Position numbers and translations under genes: made by a program. The notes beneath the pieces are model-generated. The model was not told where the DNA came from. It made no database searches and saw only the letters and a list, made by a program, of their open reading frames with translations. Positions 1 to 7,771 of a stretch of DNA of 64,000 nucleotides are shown here, piece after piece. Origin of the DNA: JASHPR01 sp963808705. Lineage in GTDB: Bacteria > Actinomycetota > Actinomycetes > Streptosporangiales > Streptosporangiaceae. The stretch's first letter is position 1. The number at the start of each line of letters is the position of its first letter. The stretch spans positions 372,001-436,000 of the forward strand of contig CAWEHB010000013.1 in the NCBI GenBank assembly GCA_963808705.1. Direction: 5' to 3'.

Positions 1-2
1 GG

Positions 3-758
3 CTGCCGGGCCTGCCCCGGTTCGCGGGCCTCAGCCTGCACCGCTGCCTTTCGCTGCTGGCCCTCGGCTTCCTCACCCTGCACATTCTCACCGCGCTGGC
101 CATGCCCTTCGCTGACATCAGGCTGGCCGCCGCGGTCATCCCGTTCACCTCCGCCCGCGAGCCGGCCTGGCTGGGCCTGGGCGCGGTCTCCTTCGACCTG
201 ATGATCGCGCTCATCGTGACCAGCCTGCTGCGGCGGCACATCGGCCGGCGGGCCTGGCGCGCGGTGCACTGGCTGGCCTACCTGTGCTGGCCGGCGGCGC
301 TGGCGCACAGTATCGGCACCGGCCCGGGCATGCGCAGCGGACGGCTGCTGGACCTCGCCATCGCGTGCGTGGCCGCGGTGGCGGCCGCGGCCGGCTGGCG
401 GCTGGCCGACGCCTGGCGCGGCGGGCCGCGGGCCCGGCGGGGCGGCGGGCCGACGGCGCAGCCGGAGCGGATCCCAGAGCCAGAGCCAGAGCCAGAGCGG
501 GTCCCGGCGGCGGCCGGGACCAAACGGCTGCGCGTCAATCCCATCGCGTGCTCCGGGCACGGCCTGTGCGCCGAACTGCTGCCCGAACTCATCACCCTCG
601 ACCAGTGGGGGTACCCGATGCTCGCTGACCAGCCGGTGCCTGCCCGGCTCACCCGCCGGGCCACGCGCGCCGTCACCGACTGCCCGGCGCTCGCGCTGCT
701 GCTCAGCGACGCCCGCGGCGGCGAAGCGGGTCCTCGTCCCGGGACGCCGGTCGACTAG
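3..758 (+). CDS. Ferric-reductase-like membrane heme protein fused to a ferredoxin, 5' end outside window
   Basis: The reading frame is open from the left edge, so the gene starts before the window. The visible part has several hydrophobic helices with histidines (LHIL near the start, then VHW and AHSIG) as in heme-binding ferric-reductase-like or cytochrome b membrane domains. A Pro/Glu-rich linker (PEPEPEPE) leads to a C-terminal ferredoxin of about 60 residues with CSGHGLC and a later DCPALAL. The C-x5-C...CP pattern suggests a [3Fe-4S]-type cluster like those of actinobacterial P450 ferredoxins. The likely role is electron transfer between a membrane heme and a soluble partner. The stop lies 11 bases before the next gene, so the two may be co-transcribed. 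Substrate and partner are not visible. Confidence 0.75.
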   Translation: MPGLPRFAGLSLHRCLSLLALGFLTLHILTALAMPFADIRLAAAVIPFTSAREPAWLGLGAVSFDLMIALIVTSLLRRHIGRRAWRAVHWLAYLCWPAALAHSIGTGPGMRSGRLLDLAIACVAAVAAAAGWRLADAWRGGPRARRGGGPTAQPERIPEPEPEPERVPAAAGTKRLRVNPIACSGHGLCAELLPELITLDQWGYPMLADQPVPARLTRRATRAVTDCPALALLLSDARGGEAGPRPGTPVD

Positions 759-769
759 GATCATCGCCC

Positions 770-1648
770 ATGCATGGCCAGCAGGCCGGTACCGACCAGG
801 GCGAGGCCGTGCTGGCCCAGGCGGTCGCCGCCTACCAGGCCGCTCTCGGCCCGCGCCTGGTCGCGGGCTACGCGCTGGGCAGCCTCGCCCACGGTGGCTT
901 CAGCCCGCTGGTCAGCGACGTTGATCTCGGGCTCATCCTGCAGGACCCGCCCCGGACGAAAGACCGCCTCACCGTCCGCGCCGTGGCCCGGGCCGTGCGA
1001 GCCGACGGATCGGCGCTGCACCAGCGGCTGTCGGTGTTCTGGGGCACGCCAGCCACCTTGCAGGGCCGGGCCAGCGGCGGCCGGTTCCCCCCGCTGGACC
1101 GGCTGGACCTGCTCGAATACGGCCGCCTGCTGGCCGGGCGGGACGCCCGGCAGGGCGTGACCCGCCCCGGGCAGGCCGAACTGCTCGTGGCGGGCGCCGA
1201 GTTCGCGCTCGGCTCCCTGGGCGGGACCCGGACGCTGCCCGGCCGGCTCCGGGGGTGGGCCCGGCCCGGCCAACACGACGATGCCGTGGCCGAGATCCGC
1301 ACCCCGTCGCGGCTGGTCTCCCGCGGGCACCGGCGGATGACCAAGGTCGTGCTGTTCCCCGTCCGGTTCCTGTTCACCGCGGCCACGGGCCGGGTGGGCA
1401 CCAACGTCCTCGCGGCCGAGCACTACCTGGCCAGCGCCGGCGTGCCCGCCACCGAACTGGTCGCCGCCGCCCTGGCCTGGCGCCGTGAGCCGCCGGCCGA
1501 CGAGGCGGCGGCCGCCGCGCTGCTGAGCCGGGAGTTGATCCCGCTGTACGCGCATTACCTTGACGACCACATCACGCGCCTGTCCGCGGCCGGCCAGTAC
1601 CGGCTGGCCGACCGCTTCCGCGGATGGCGGGCCCGCCTCCTGGCCTGA
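770..1648 (+). CDS. Nucleotidyltransferase-fold protein
   Basis: The 292-residue protein has a classic nucleotidyltransferase signature near residues 35-55: ALGSLAHGGFSPLVSDVDLG, that is GS-x(n)-G followed by SDVDLG, where the aspartates would bind Mg-nucleotide. The remainder is helical, as in MNT/aminoglycoside-nucleotidyltransferase-like proteins, and no further known domain is visible. ATG at 770 is preceded by AGGA about ten bases upstream. It follows the ferredoxin fusion by 11 bases and precedes the lipid kinase by 36, so a three-gene plus-strand unit is plausible. Whether it modifies an antibiotic, a protein or RNA cannot be told; antibiotic adenylylation should not be assumed. Confidence 0.75.
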   Translation: MHGQQAGTDQGEAVLAQAVAAYQAALGPRLVAGYALGSLAHGGFSPLVSDVDLGLILQDPPRTKDRLTVRAVARAVRADGSALHQRLSVFWGTPATLQGRASGGRFPPLDRLDLLEYGRLLAGRDARQGVTRPGQAELLVAGAEFALGSLGGTRTLPGRLRGWARPGQHDDAVAEIRTPSRLVSRGHRRMTKVVLFPVRFLFTAATGRVGTNVLAAEHYLASAGVPATELVAAALAWRREPPADEAAAAALLSRELIPLYAHYLDDHITRLSAAGQYRLADRFRGWRARLLA

Positions 1649-1684
1649 GCCATCAGCGTCAACTCTGTTGAAAAGGTGATCTGG

Positions 1685-2098
1685 ATGGGTCCCCCCAGGC
1701 AGCGCGGCGACGCAGCCGACGGCCAGTCCGGGATGCCCCGGGCCGGCTTGTTCCGGAGCTTCTCCTTCGCCGGGCAGGGGGTGTGGCACGTCGTCCGTAC
1801 CCAGCGCAACATGCGGGTTCACCTGCTGGCCGGGGCGGCCGCGATCGTGGCCGGCCTCATCCTGCGGATCGGCGCGGCGGACTGGGCCTGCGTCCTGCTG
1901 GCCATCGGGCTCGTGCTCACCGCCGAGACGCTGAACACGGTCGTCGAGGCGCTCACCGACCTGTGCACCGACGAGTACCACCCGCTGGCCAAGATCGCCA
2001 AAGACGCGGCGGCCGGAGCGGTCCTGATCTCCTCCGCGACGGCCCTGGGCGTGGGCGTCGCCGTTTTCCTCCCCCGGCTGCTCAGTTCAGGGGGGTGA
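1685..2098 (+). CDS. Diacylglycerol/undecaprenol kinase family membrane protein
   Basis: The 137-residue integral membrane protein carries the DgkA-family pattern: a basic QRNMRVH segment, the core AETLNTVVEALTD and the terminal KIAKDAAAGAVL motif, with three hydrophobic helices. Family members phosphorylate diacylglycerol or undecaprenol with ATP, recycling lipid carriers for cell-wall synthesis. ATG 1685 is preferred over GTG 1676 because AAAGG at 1672-1676 then lies eight bases upstream, while it would overlap the GTG. The 3' end overlaps a degenerate minus-strand gene remnant by 17 bases, which suggests the remnant's own end was altered when it came to rest here. Confidence 0.9.
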   Translation: MGPPRQRGDAADGQSGMPRAGLFRSFSFAGQGVWHVVRTQRNMRVHLLAGAAAIVAGLILRIGAADWACVLLAIGLVLTAETLNTVVEALTDLCTDEYHPLAKIAKDAAAGAVLISSATALGVGVAVFLPRLLSSGG

Positions 2099-2327
2099 GC
2101 TGGCGGGCGTGGTCGTCTTGCATCAGCCCGCGTAGCTCCATCGCGCTTTCGGCGGTCAGGATCGCGGCCGGGTGGTCGTGGCGCCGGGCGGCCCACACGC
2201 CGTCAGAGAACGTGATCGCACAGGTGTCGCGCCATAAGCCCTGCAGGCGGAGCAGGTCGGTGGCTTCCTCGCTGGTCATCCGGGTTCGCCGCTGCCGCAC
2301 CGTCTCCAGTCCGTTGGCGGGATTGGG
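2082..2327 (-). pseudogene. 5'-truncated paralogue of the unknown gene at 41144-41560
   Basis: The open part (2082-2300) encodes 72 residues matching the C-terminal half of the 138-residue protein at 41144-41560; both share EEATDLL, LQGLWRD, DGVWAARRH and HPAAILTA. At the DNA level 2102-2327 and 41161-41386 are nearly collinear. The match stops abruptly after the shared GATTGGG at 2321-2327. Upstream of that point, where the N-terminal 60 or so residues, start codon and intergenic region should lie, the sequence jumps into the end of a GntR-type gene. The C-terminus also differs (DDHARQLTPLN here). Probably not expressed as a functional protein. Confidence 0.8.
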
Positions 2328-2401
2328 AGATCCTGGCCGCAGAGGGACTCGTCTACACCATCGGCGCGCGAGGCACGTTCATTAGGCAGACATCAGCCTG
2401 A
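2321..2401 (+). pseudogene. 3' remnant of a GntR-type winged-helix regulator
   Basis: The plus frame DWEILAAEGLVYTIGARGTF continues to IRQTSA and a stop at 2399-2401. This is the final helix and beta wing of a GntR DNA-binding domain. It aligns with the C-terminus of the small GntR protein at 41714-41971 (EELRQRGLAVTLPAKGTFVK, ending SPSA). The rest of the gene is missing. Orientation and order relative to the adjacent minus-strand remnant are the same as in the intact locus at 41.1-42.0 kb, so one deletion removed both 5' ends and the shared promoter region. Confidence 0.75.
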
Positions 2402-2585
2402 CCCTTGCGGCCTCAACGTCGTTCGTCCTCGGGCCGAGCGCTGCGGGCGCCACGTTGACCCCCGCCGCGGTACCGGCGTTAACTGGCTCCGTCTCCGGGG
2501 AACCCGGGCAGTCCTGGTGAGCGCTCGAACGGCGCCTGCTCGTGCGAGAGTCTTGCCCAGACGACAATGAAGACGGAGAAGGAGC

Positions 2586-2954
2586 ATGACAAAGAGGGTA
2601 TTGCTTCTCGGAGTAATGGCATCTCTCCTTGAGGACGTGCGGCGGGAGCTGCAAAGACCCGATATCGAGTTCCTCGGCGGCACGGGGGTGGACGATGTCC
2701 GGTCGGCGTTTCGCCCGGCAGACATAGACCACGTGATCGTCGGCGGCGGTATTGACCTGGAGATCCGGGCCGAAATGGTCCAGGAGGTATTCCAGTCAAG
2801 CGACCGGGCAACCGTTCATCTGAAAGACCAGATGTCAGGCCCGGAGGGTTTCCTCCCGTTTGTTAGGGCAGTGCTTCGCGGACTCGACGATTACAAGCCT
2901 CAAGAATCACCTCGGGCGATCCTGCGGGCACGGCACCCAGACGCAGGCAGCTGA
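2586..2954 (+). CDS. Unknown small protein with a receiver-like alpha/beta pattern
   Basis: The 122-residue soluble protein begins KRVLLLGVMAS, a beta strand followed by a loop as in Rossmann or receiver folds, followed by DHVIVGGGIDLE and a well-formed core TVHLKDQMSGPEGFLPFVRA. From memory, similar short proteins with the HLKDQ-GPEGFLPFVR core occur in actinomycetes with no assigned role. GGAGAAGGAG ends two bases before ATG, a strong ribosome site. Codon use is less GC-rich than in neighbours (AGA, ATA, TTG, TCT codons), and the gene stands alone just after the collapsed remnant locus, so recent arrival is possible. No catalytic motif is visible. Confidence 0.7.
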   Translation: MTKRVLLLGVMASLLEDVRRELQRPDIEFLGGTGVDDVRSAFRPADIDHVIVGGGIDLEIRAEMVQEVFQSSDRATVHLKDQMSGPEGFLPFVRAVLRGLDDYKPQESPRAILRARHPDAGS

Positions 2955-3054
2955 ATCCAGGGTCCAAGCGGCGAGATGCGACGCCCCCGGTCGGGATTGG
3001 TGGGTGCCCGGCCGTACTGTCTGGTGGGACGACGAGCCGACCCCGGGGAAGGTA

Positions 3055-4089
3055 ATGAAGCGGAAGTCATGGCTGGCCGCCGGCGGCCTGGCCGGATTCG
3101 GAGCCGCGCGGCTGGCCGGCGCCGATCGCTGCTCCCGCGTCGAGGCGGCCACGGTGCCGCTGCTGGCGTTCACCCCGCAGGTGGCCGCAGCGGCGCTGCT
3201 CGGCTCGCTGCTGCTACGGCGCCGGGGTCCGGCCGCCGCCGCCGCGCTCACCGGGATCGCGCTGGCCGCCGTGACGGTGCCGCGGGCGACCAGGCGGCCG
3301 CAGCCGCGGGCGGACGGGCCGGTGCTCCGTGTCATCACCGCGAACCTGCTGAAAGGGAGGGCATCGGAGCAGGCGATCGTCGGCCTGGTGCGGCGTCAGG
3401 GCGCCGACGTGCTGTTCCTCCAGGAACTCACCGAGCCGACGGTGAGCCGGCTCAAGCAGGCCGGGCTGACCGACCTGCTCCCGCACGAGATGACCGACCT
3501 CGGCAGCGCCAGCGCCCGTGGCCGTGGCATCTATGCCCGATTCCCGCTGACCGAGGGAATGGACCTTTTTCATCCGTCCGTATCGCTCCCGGAGTACCTG
3601 GGCAGTCCTGGAGAGGCTGAAAAAGGTTCACCGGACCTCGGGCCGGCCGATGCGGCCCAGTTCACGGCCCGGCTCGAGCTTCCCGGCGGGCAGCGCGCCG
3701 ACCTGGTCTGCGTCCACGCGTCCCCGGCCAAGCCGCCATGGAAGCCGGCGAATGCCGCCCGGTGGCGGAAGGAACTGGCGGCCCTGCCGACCCCGGCAAG
3801 CTCGGCCGCGGACCCGCCGCGCGTGCTGGCCGGCGACTTCAACGCCAGCGTTGATCACGCCCACTTCCGCCGGGTGCTGCGGCTGGGGCACGTCGACGCC
3901 GCCGCCCAGCTCGGTCACGGGCTGATCCCCACGTGGGGGCCGGAACCCCGGGGCAGGCCGGCCTTCCTCACCATCGATCACGTCCTGGTCGATCCCGGCT
4001 GTGCCGTGCGGGCGGTGTCGGTGCACCCGCTGCCCGGCAGTGATCACCGCGCGGTCTACGCCGAGTTCCGGCTGCCGTCCGCGCGGTAG
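3055..4089 (+). CDS. Membrane-anchored endonuclease/exonuclease/phosphatase family protein
   Basis: ATG 3055 follows GGGGAAGG at the correct distance and gives 344 residues. The N-terminal 90 residues include two hydrophobic stretches (around VPLLAF-TPQVAAAALLGSL and AAALTGIALAAVTV), so the catalytic domain is probably tethered to the membrane and faces outward. The EEP fold is recognisable: VITANLLKGR (Asn metal ligand), DVLFLQELTE (catalytic Glu), LAGDFNAS (Asp/Asn pair) and the terminal SDHRAVYAEF (Asp-His). The family cleaves phosphodiesters in nucleic acids, lipids or inositol phosphates; the substrate is not predictable. It overlaps the convergent dehydrogenase gene by 34 bases. Confidence 0.85.
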   Translation: MKRKSWLAAGGLAGFGAARLAGADRCSRVEAATVPLLAFTPQVAAAALLGSLLLRRRGPAAAAALTGIALAAVTVPRATRRPQPRADGPVLRVITANLLKGRASEQAIVGLVRRQGADVLFLQELTEPTVSRLKQAGLTDLLPHEMTDLGSASARGRGIYARFPLTEGMDLFHPSVSLPEYLGSPGEAEKGSPDLGPADAAQFTARLELPGGQRADLVCVHASPAKPPWKPANAARWRKELAALPTPASSAADPPRVLAGDFNASVDHAHFRRVLRLGHVDAAAQLGHGLIPTWGPEPRGRPAFLTIDHVLVDPGCAVRAVSVHPLPGSDHRAVYAEFRLPSAR

Positions 4090-4874
4090 CCGGCGATCCG
4101 GGATTCGGCGGCGAGCTGTTCCAGCCAGTCGCGGCTGGCCGCCGCGATCCTGGCCGGGATGCCGAGCTCGCCGAGCAGGTCGGTCGCGGCGGCCATCTCG
4201 TCGGCGCGCCGGACCGCGTGGGTGATGCTGCCCTGCTCGAGGCGGTCCAGCAGGGCCAGGCCGATGTCCTGCGCGATGTTGTCGCGCAGCCAGGCCTCGC
4301 AGCCCGCGGCCCGGCCGGCCCGCAGCGACTCGGTCACCGCCGCCGCCATGCCCTTGTAGAACACGCTGCGGCACAGCTTGCGGCTGGCGGCGGCGCCCGC
4401 GGGCCCCGGGATGGCCTCGACGTTCCCGCCCAGGCCGGTGAGCGCGGCCGCGACCTCGGCGGCAGCGGCCCCGCTCGCCAGCATCGGCGTGGCCAGGCCA
4501 CGGCCGGGCACCGGCGCCATCATGGCCACGTCCGCGAACGCGATCCCGTGCTGCCCGGCCAGGGCCGCGAGCCGCAGCTTGAGGTCGGCCGACGAGGTGT
4601 TCAGGTCCGCGTACCAGGTCCGGGGCCCCAGGCCGGGCAGGCTGGCCCGGAAGGCCGCCTCGGCCTCGTGCGCCGTGGTCAGGCTGAGCACCAGGTCGGC
4701 TCCGGCGCAGGCTTCGGCGTCGCTGCCGGTCGCGACGACCCCGTCCGGCGGGCCGGCCGCCGGGTCGTAGCCGCGCACGGTGACCCCGGAGGCCGCCAGG
4801 TCCCGGCTGATGATCGCGCCCGCCTCGCCGAGCCCGAGCACGGCGACCACCTTGACCACTGTGTCGGCTGCCAC
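4056..4874 (-). CDS. NAD(P)-dependent oxidoreductase, DUF1932 / beta-hydroxyacid dehydrogenase type
   Basis: This 272-residue protein starts at GTG. The N-terminal Rossmann segment VAVLGLGEAGAIISRDL is the dinucleotide-binding loop. Residues about 65-170 resemble 6-phosphogluconate or 3-hydroxyisobutyrate dehydrogenases (DLNTSSADLK; VAMMAPVPGRGLATPML). The C-terminal half, with GAAASRKLCRSVFYKGMAA, matches the DUF1932 helical domain of phosphogluconate-dehydrogenase-like proteins, where the Lys in SRKL would be catalytic. Substrate unknown. It lies 71 bases downstream of the CocE-type hydrolase on the same strand and could be the last gene of that transcript. Confidence 0.8.
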   Translation of the reverse strand: MAADTVVKVVAVLGLGEAGAIISRDLAASGVTVRGYDPAAGPPDGVVATGSDAEACAGADLVLSLTTAHEAEAAFRASLPGLGPRTWYADLNTSSADLKLRLAALAGQHGIAFADVAMMAPVPGRGLATPMLASGAAAAEVAAALTGLGGNVEAIPGPAGAAASRKLCRSVFYKGMAAAVTESLRAGRAAGCEAWLRDNIAQDIGLALLDRLEQGSITHAVRRADEMAAATDLLGELGIPARIAAASRDWLEQLAAESRIAGYRADGSRNSA

Positions 4875-4945
4875 GCACCCAGACTGCCATCCGGTAGCCG
4901 GCGCCGCGAGCGGCGTGCGCGTTACGGCTCCCCTGCTCGGTGGCC

Positions 4946-6682
4946 TCAGTCGCGCGGGATGATCGGCAGCGTGATGTAGGACGGGTGACCGCCGTCATGG
5001 CAGATGCTCTGCTCGGCCACGACGAAATCGCGCTCGGTGGCGGTCGCGGCGGGCGCGCCGTTGCCCGGGTTGCGGTCGAAGCACGGGAAGTTCGAGCTGG
5101 AGATGTCGACCCGCAGCCGGTGGCCCGCCTGGAACACCTGGCTGGTCGCGATCAGGTCGATCGAGTACTCGTAGACGCGGCCCGGCGTGACCGGCGCCGC
5201 CCGGCCGGTCCCGTCGCGGTAGCGGGCGCGCACGATGCCGTCGGCCACGCCCATCGCGCGCCCGTCCGGCCAGACGTCGACGAGCCTGGCGGTGAAGTCG
5301 GTGTCCGCCGCCGACGTCGCCGCGTGCAGGGTGACGCCGAGCGGGCCGGTCACCTCCAGATCGTTGCCGAGCGCCGCGCTGGTGAACGACAGCACGTCCG
5401 GGCGGGCCTCGATCACGCGCTGGTCGCGGGCACCGCCCATCCAGCTCACCCCGCCGTCCGGCCCGCCGGTGATCAGCGTCGGCCCGCCCACGGTCGGCAC
5501 CGGGTCGGCCGGGTCGTAGCGGTAGTGCGAGGCCGGGGCATCCGCCGGCGGCGAAGCGGGCGACAGCGACCCGCCCGGGTGCAGGTACCAGCGGACCCAC
5601 TGGGTGCGGGCCAGCGGCCAGTCGTCCTCGTCGCGCCAGGAGTTGTCGCCCATGACGAACAGCCGGACCCGGGGGTCGTCCCAGTCCCGGGCCCCGTCCG
5701 CCACGAACCGGCGCAGGAAGCCGATCTGCCGCTGCTCGAGGCCGATCGCGAGCGCCGAGGCGAGCAGGCCGAAGTTCAGCTCGCCCGCGGTCCCGGTCTG
5801 GTCCGTGTGCGTCCACGGGCCGACGATCAGGGCCTGGTTGCGCCGGGCGTGCTCGGTGGCCGCGGACCGGCTCAGGGTCTGGAAGTTGTCCAGCGTCCCG
5901 CCGAGGAACAGGTCGAACCAGCCGCCGACGTGCAGCGCCGCCGCGGCGATCCGGTCGCGCCTGGCCGCGTAGCTGAGGTCGTCCCAGAAACTGTCGCGCT
6001 CTTCGTGGTCGAGCCACGCCTGCCAGGCGGGCAGGATCCGGCTGACGGCCGGCGCCTCGCGGGCGGGCAGGTGCCGGTAGCCGGCGACCACGCCGGTCAT
6101 GTGCTGCAGCAGCGCGGGCATGTCTGCGGAGACGTCCTCGCCCGCGGCGGCGCGGTACTGCAGGGTCTGCGCCGACTTGAGCGTGTACCAGCCGAGCAGC
6201 TGGCCGAGCTGCAGGGCGCCCTGCCGGTAGGCCAGGCCACCGTAGTAGTCGGCGGGCGCGACGACCGGGACCAGGCACCTGAGCGCCGGCGGCGCCTGGA
6301 CGGCCGCCGCGAACTGGACCATCCCGAGGTAGGACGGCCCGTACATGCCGACGCGGCCGTTGCACCAGGGCTGCCGGGCACACCACTCGATGGTGTCCAC
6401 GCCGTCGTCCGGCTCGCTGGCGAACGGCGTGAACTCCCCGTCGGAGGTTCCGGTGCCGCGGCAGTGCTGCAGGACCACGGCGAACCCGGCGTCGACGGCC
6501 GGGAGCACCGGGGCGGTGCGGACCATCGGCTCGCCGTACGGGGTCCGCACCAGCAGCACGGGGAACGGGCCGCCCTCGCCCGGGCGGTAGATGTCCGCGC
6601 GCAGGATCGTGCCGTCCCGCATGGCGGCCGGGGCGTTGTGCTCCGCGAGCAGCGGAACGGACGACAGGTTCAGCTTGGCCAT
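4946..6682 (-). CDS. CocE/NonD-type alpha/beta hydrolase with PepX C-terminal domain
   Basis: ATG 6682 with GGAG eight bases upstream gives 578 residues beginning MAKLNLSSVPLLAEHN. The hydrolase core has the oxyanion region CRGTGTSDGEF, nucleophile motif GPSYLGM (serine), a candidate acid in GGWFDLFLGG and the histidine in GPWTHTDQ. The last 200 residues form the jelly-roll PepX_C domain (YEYSIDLIATSQVF; LRVDISSSNFPCFDRNPGNG). Members hydrolyse esters or amides such as cocaine, beta-lactam side chains or X-Pro peptides; no signal peptide is visible, so it is cytoplasmic. Its start overlaps the upstream flavin-oxidoreductase stop by 13 bases, so oxidation followed by hydrolysis of one substrate is plausible. 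Confidence 0.9.
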   Translation of the reverse strand: MAKLNLSSVPLLAEHNAPAAMRDGTILRADIYRPGEGGPFPVLLVRTPYGEPMVRTAPVLPAVDAGFAVVLQHCRGTGTSDGEFTPFASEPDDGVDTIEWCARQPWCNGRVGMYGPSYLGMVQFAAAVQAPPALRCLVPVVAPADYYGGLAYRQGALQLGQLLGWYTLKSAQTLQYRAAAGEDVSADMPALLQHMTGVVAGYRHLPAREAPAVSRILPAWQAWLDHEERDSFWDDLSYAARRDRIAAAALHVGGWFDLFLGGTLDNFQTLSRSAATEHARRNQALIVGPWTHTDQTGTAGELNFGLLASALAIGLEQRQIGFLRRFVADGARDWDDPRVRLFVMGDNSWRDEDDWPLARTQWVRWYLHPGGSLSPASPPADAPASHYRYDPADPVPTVGGPTLITGGPDGGVSWMGGARDQRVIEARPDVLSFTSAALGNDLEVTGPLGVTLHAATSAADTDFTARLVDVWPDGRAMGVADGIVRARYRDGTGRAAPVTPGRVYEYSIDLIATSQVFQAGHRLRVDISSSNFPCFDRNPGNGAPAATATERDFVVAEQSICHDGGHPSYITLPIIPRD

Positions 6683-7755
6683 GCTGCCGCTCCTAGCTCC
6701 CGGGCCGCGGGCAGGACCTCCTTGGCGAACAGCTCGAGGCTGCGCTCGGCCTGCTGGTACGGCATCCCGCCGAAGCTCGGCAGCACGATCAGCTCGAAGT
6801 CGCCCAGGACCTCGGCGATCGCGGCGATCTGCTCCAGGATCTGCGCGGGCGTGCCCCACAGGGCGGACGCCGCGTAGGCGGCCGACGCCTTGTCCAGGCC
6901 GACCGCGCGCAAGGCCTCGGCCAGTTCGGCGTACCGCTCGTAGCCCGCGGTCCGGGCGAAGTGCTCGCCCGCCATCTCGTAGTGCCGGACGTTGGAGGCG
7001 AAGAACGCGCCGATGTGGCGCTGGGCGCGGTCGGCGGCCGTGGCCTCGTCCTCGTGGCAGTACATGTTGACGTTGAGCGAGACCGGCGGCGGGGGGCCGC
7101 CGTGCGCGGCCCGGTACTGCTCCCGGTAGCTGTCGTATACCGGCATGAGGTCAGGGACCGGCCTGGTCACGATCGACATCAGCGAGGCGCCCAGGTTCAC
7201 GCAGGACGTGACGGAGTCGGTTGAGCCCGCCACGGCGTACAGCCGGCCGCGGAACGAGGCGCGCGGGCCAGGCCGCAGCCGGGTGCGCGGCCGCGGGTAG
7301 AACGGGCCGCTGCCCTCGATGTAGCCGGTCTCCAGCGCCCCGGTGATCATCGCGGCGGCTTCGTCGAACCGCGCCCGGGACTCGTCCATCGGGATGCCGA
7401 ACGGCGCGTACTCCATCCGGGACAGCCCCCGGCCCATGCCGAAGATCGCCCGGCCGCCGGACAGGATATCCAGCATGATCATTTTCTCGGCGACCCGGAG
7501 CGGGTCGTTCCACGGCAGGATCACCGCCCCGGTGCCGAGCCGCACGTGCTGCGTCCGGGCGGCCAGGTGCGCGAGCAGCACCACGTTGTCCGGGCACATC
7601 GCGTAGTCGTCGAAGTGATGCTCGACCGCCCACAGGCTGTCGAAGCCCAGCCGGTCGGCCAGCTCGGCGATCCGGATCTCGCCAGCGTACATCTGTTCGT
7701 CGGACAGGTCGGCGTGCAGGTTGCCGAACCCGAGATTGACGCCGATATGCAGCAC
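6670..7755 (-). CDS. LLM-class flavin-dependent oxidoreductase
   Basis: I chose GTG 7755 (MLHIGVNLGFG), preceded by GAGGAG with six-base spacing and lying 16 bases after the sigma-factor stop. An upstream ATG at 7791 would overlap that gene and lacks a ribosome site. The 361-residue protein has the luciferase-like barrel signatures ELADRLGFDSLWAVEHHF, VRLGTGAVILPWNDP and FGMGRGLSRMEY, with the C-terminal LPSFGGMPYQQAERSLELF. Members oxidise substrates with F420 or reduced FMN. FDSLWAVEHHF and PLRVAEKMIMLD favour the FMN/alkanal-type branch, but cofactor choice is uncertain. It lies between an ECF sigma factor and a hydrolase. Confidence 0.85.
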   Translation of the reverse strand: MLHIGVNLGFGNLHADLSDEQMYAGEIRIAELADRLGFDSLWAVEHHFDDYAMCPDNVVLLAHLAARTQHVRLGTGAVILPWNDPLRVAEKMIMLDILSGGRAIFGMGRGLSRMEYAPFGIPMDESRARFDEAAAMITGALETGYIEGSGPFYPRPRTRLRPGPRASFRGRLYAVAGSTDSVTSCVNLGASLMSIVTRPVPDLMPVYDSYREQYRAAHGGPPPPVSLNVNMYCHEDEATAADRAQRHIGAFFASNVRHYEMAGEHFARTAGYERYAELAEALRAVGLDKASAAYAASALWGTPAQILEQIAAIAEVLGDFELIVLPSFGGMPYQQAERSLELFAKEVLPAARELGAAAWPS

Positions 7756-7771
7756 GGGCCGCTCCTCACAG

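Noticed and set aside
761..1981. 406-residue minus-strand open frame
   Set aside because: It mirrors the nucleotidyltransferase and lipid-kinase genes in an opposite frame, has shadow composition rich in Gly/Gln/Arg/Asp and shows no domain.
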